Source: Undaria pinnatifida (Eukaryota; Sar; Phaeophyceae; Laminariales; Alariaceae). Taken from it: a stretch of DNA of 64,000 nucleotides. Below the pieces are notes generated by a model. That model was not told where the DNA came from. It worked only from the letters and a program-made list of their open reading frames with translations, and did no database searches. Position 1 is the first letter of the stretch, and every line of letters begins with the position of its first letter. The stretch spans positions 7,157,103 to 7,221,102 of the forward strand of contig JABAKD010000024.1 in assembly GCA_012845835.1 (NCBI GenBank), read 5' to 3'. Positions 63,299 to 64,000 of the stretch are shown piece by piece. A program made the translations under genes and the position numbers.

Positions 63299-63963
63299 CT
63301 CTCCACCGTACCGACTGATGACCGGTGATCTGCTCCACCTCCAGCCGTTGGAGGGTGGTCGAAACGTCGTCTTGAGTGACGTGGTACGGCGGGGACTTCT
63401 TGCAAAAACGGTTGCGCACGTACTGCGTCAGCCCCGCCGGTAGGTATTTGGGCATGTTCCCGCTGTCGTGGGGATTGGCGCAGGGTTTGCAGCGCTCGAT
63501 GGCTACACGCCGACGAGCGTCCGAACCGGGCAGGTCAAGGGTGATCCAAATAAAGGAGGTTGCTCCCGAGCGGCGAACCGTCCGGGGTCTCGGCGGCGAA
63601 GCAGGGACCGACTGCCAGGATCTTGTACGGGCCCGTCCAGTTGAGCGCGAGTATGGCCTTGAGTACCTTGGCGTCGGCGTTCGCCTTCATACCCTAGCGG
63701 AAGGTGGAAACAGAGTTTTCCACCCATGTCCAACCACCCGTAGCGAAGTTAGGTGCTGGGCGCAGCGCGTCGGCGAGGGCGGAGTTCCTGCGGTTAACAC
63801 GAGAAACGGTAAGGGCGTGGTGTGCGCGGACAGTATCGTTCGCGCACTTTTGCCGGTCGGTGGCCAAGTCGCAATAGGCCAGATTGTCCCGGGCTAGCCT
63901 CTGGTGACCCACGACGCCAGTGCGGTCGAAAACCGTCAGGGGTAGCCGTGGGAGTCTTCCCAT
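63299..63963 (-). pseudogene. pol: Gypsy B integrase C-terminal region, broken
   Basis: Minus 63,963-63,694 reads LARDNLAYCDLATDRQKCAN then ALRPAPNFATGGWTWVENSV. This is followed by a stop near 63,690 and, in the same frame, LALNWTGPYKILAVGP, the GPY/F module that marks Ty3/gypsy integrases. A further frameshift near 63,530 leads to the MPKYLPAG segment. Confidence 0.75.
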
Positions 63964-64000
63964 GTGGACCTCGTTGGGCGCCGGACCTGTCGCCGCGCTG

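Larger units (their letters stand above)
61673..64000 (-). mobile_element. Ty3/gypsy family B, copy 2 (cut by window end)
   Basis: It is collinear with 16,054-17,690 from the terminal TGGGGACACAGAGT through the 3' non-coding region to the end of pol, and it continues further upstream into integrase. The right side leaves the window. Confidence 0.85.

Overview
The window is nuclear eukaryotic DNA, very rich in repeats. It holds one confidently readable multi-exon host gene, one smaller OTU-domain gene, and several layers of transposable elements. The mixture of Ty3/gypsy and Ty1/copia retrotransposons, long introns packed with short inverted-repeat elements, strand-biased poly-G tracts and a BCS1-like AAA ATPase would fit a stramenopile, most likely a brown alga. 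That assignment is inference, because no rRNA or other marker gene is present. I saw no bacterial operon structure, CRISPR array or organellar gene.

Layout. 1-6.8 kb is non-coding repeat: a hairpin-forming inverted repeat (1-172), a TIR element rich in TCGACTG (199-950), poly(A)-tailed SINE-like copies and two local tandem duplications. 6,827-14,841 is a nearly complete but mutated Ty3/gypsy element on the minus strand, with LTRs, PBS, PPT, gag, protease, RT, RNase H and integrase. 16,054-17,690 is the 3' end of a second gypsy family, followed by a gag-like remnant (17.7-18.3 kb) and minisatellites. 19,853-23,844 is a Ty1/copia element with an ATTCT target duplication. It lacks RT/RNase H, and one of its two LTRs carries a (GAA)n expansion of about 435 bp. 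24.3-26.5 kb holds satellites, including a 198-bp unit in four copies. 27.4-28.2 kb is a G-rich composite repeat, and 28.6-30.0 kb is a CAG-rich degenerate coding-like tract.

31,917-50,297 (+) is a BCS1-like AAA ATPase gene. I could assemble 12 exons with phase-consistent GT/AG junctions, giving 1,986 coding nt and 661 aa. Introns make up about 89 percent of the locus. They contain several families of 190-290 bp TIR elements (called M1 to M4 here), an interstitial telomere-like tract, and partial duplicate copies of the gene's own exons. Two M1 copies begin flush with splice donors.

50.3-52.5 kb holds nothing I recognise. 52.5-55.6 kb is an extreme poly-G repeat cluster. 56.0-57.5 kb is a 276-bp tandem repeat with a tRNA-like arm, interrupted by an 855-bp hAT-like non-autonomous transposon (perfect 15-bp TIRs, 8-bp target duplication, subterminal ACCGTC arrays). 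59.2-60.3 kb carries an OTU-type cysteine protease gene whose 3' half was rearranged by a tandem duplication that looks able to act as an intron. 61,673-64,000 is a second copy of the second gypsy family, cut by the window end.

No pathway links these genes. The story of the window is genome structure: two host-like genes in a transposon-dense landscape, with signs that exon duplication and short TIR elements shape the introns.
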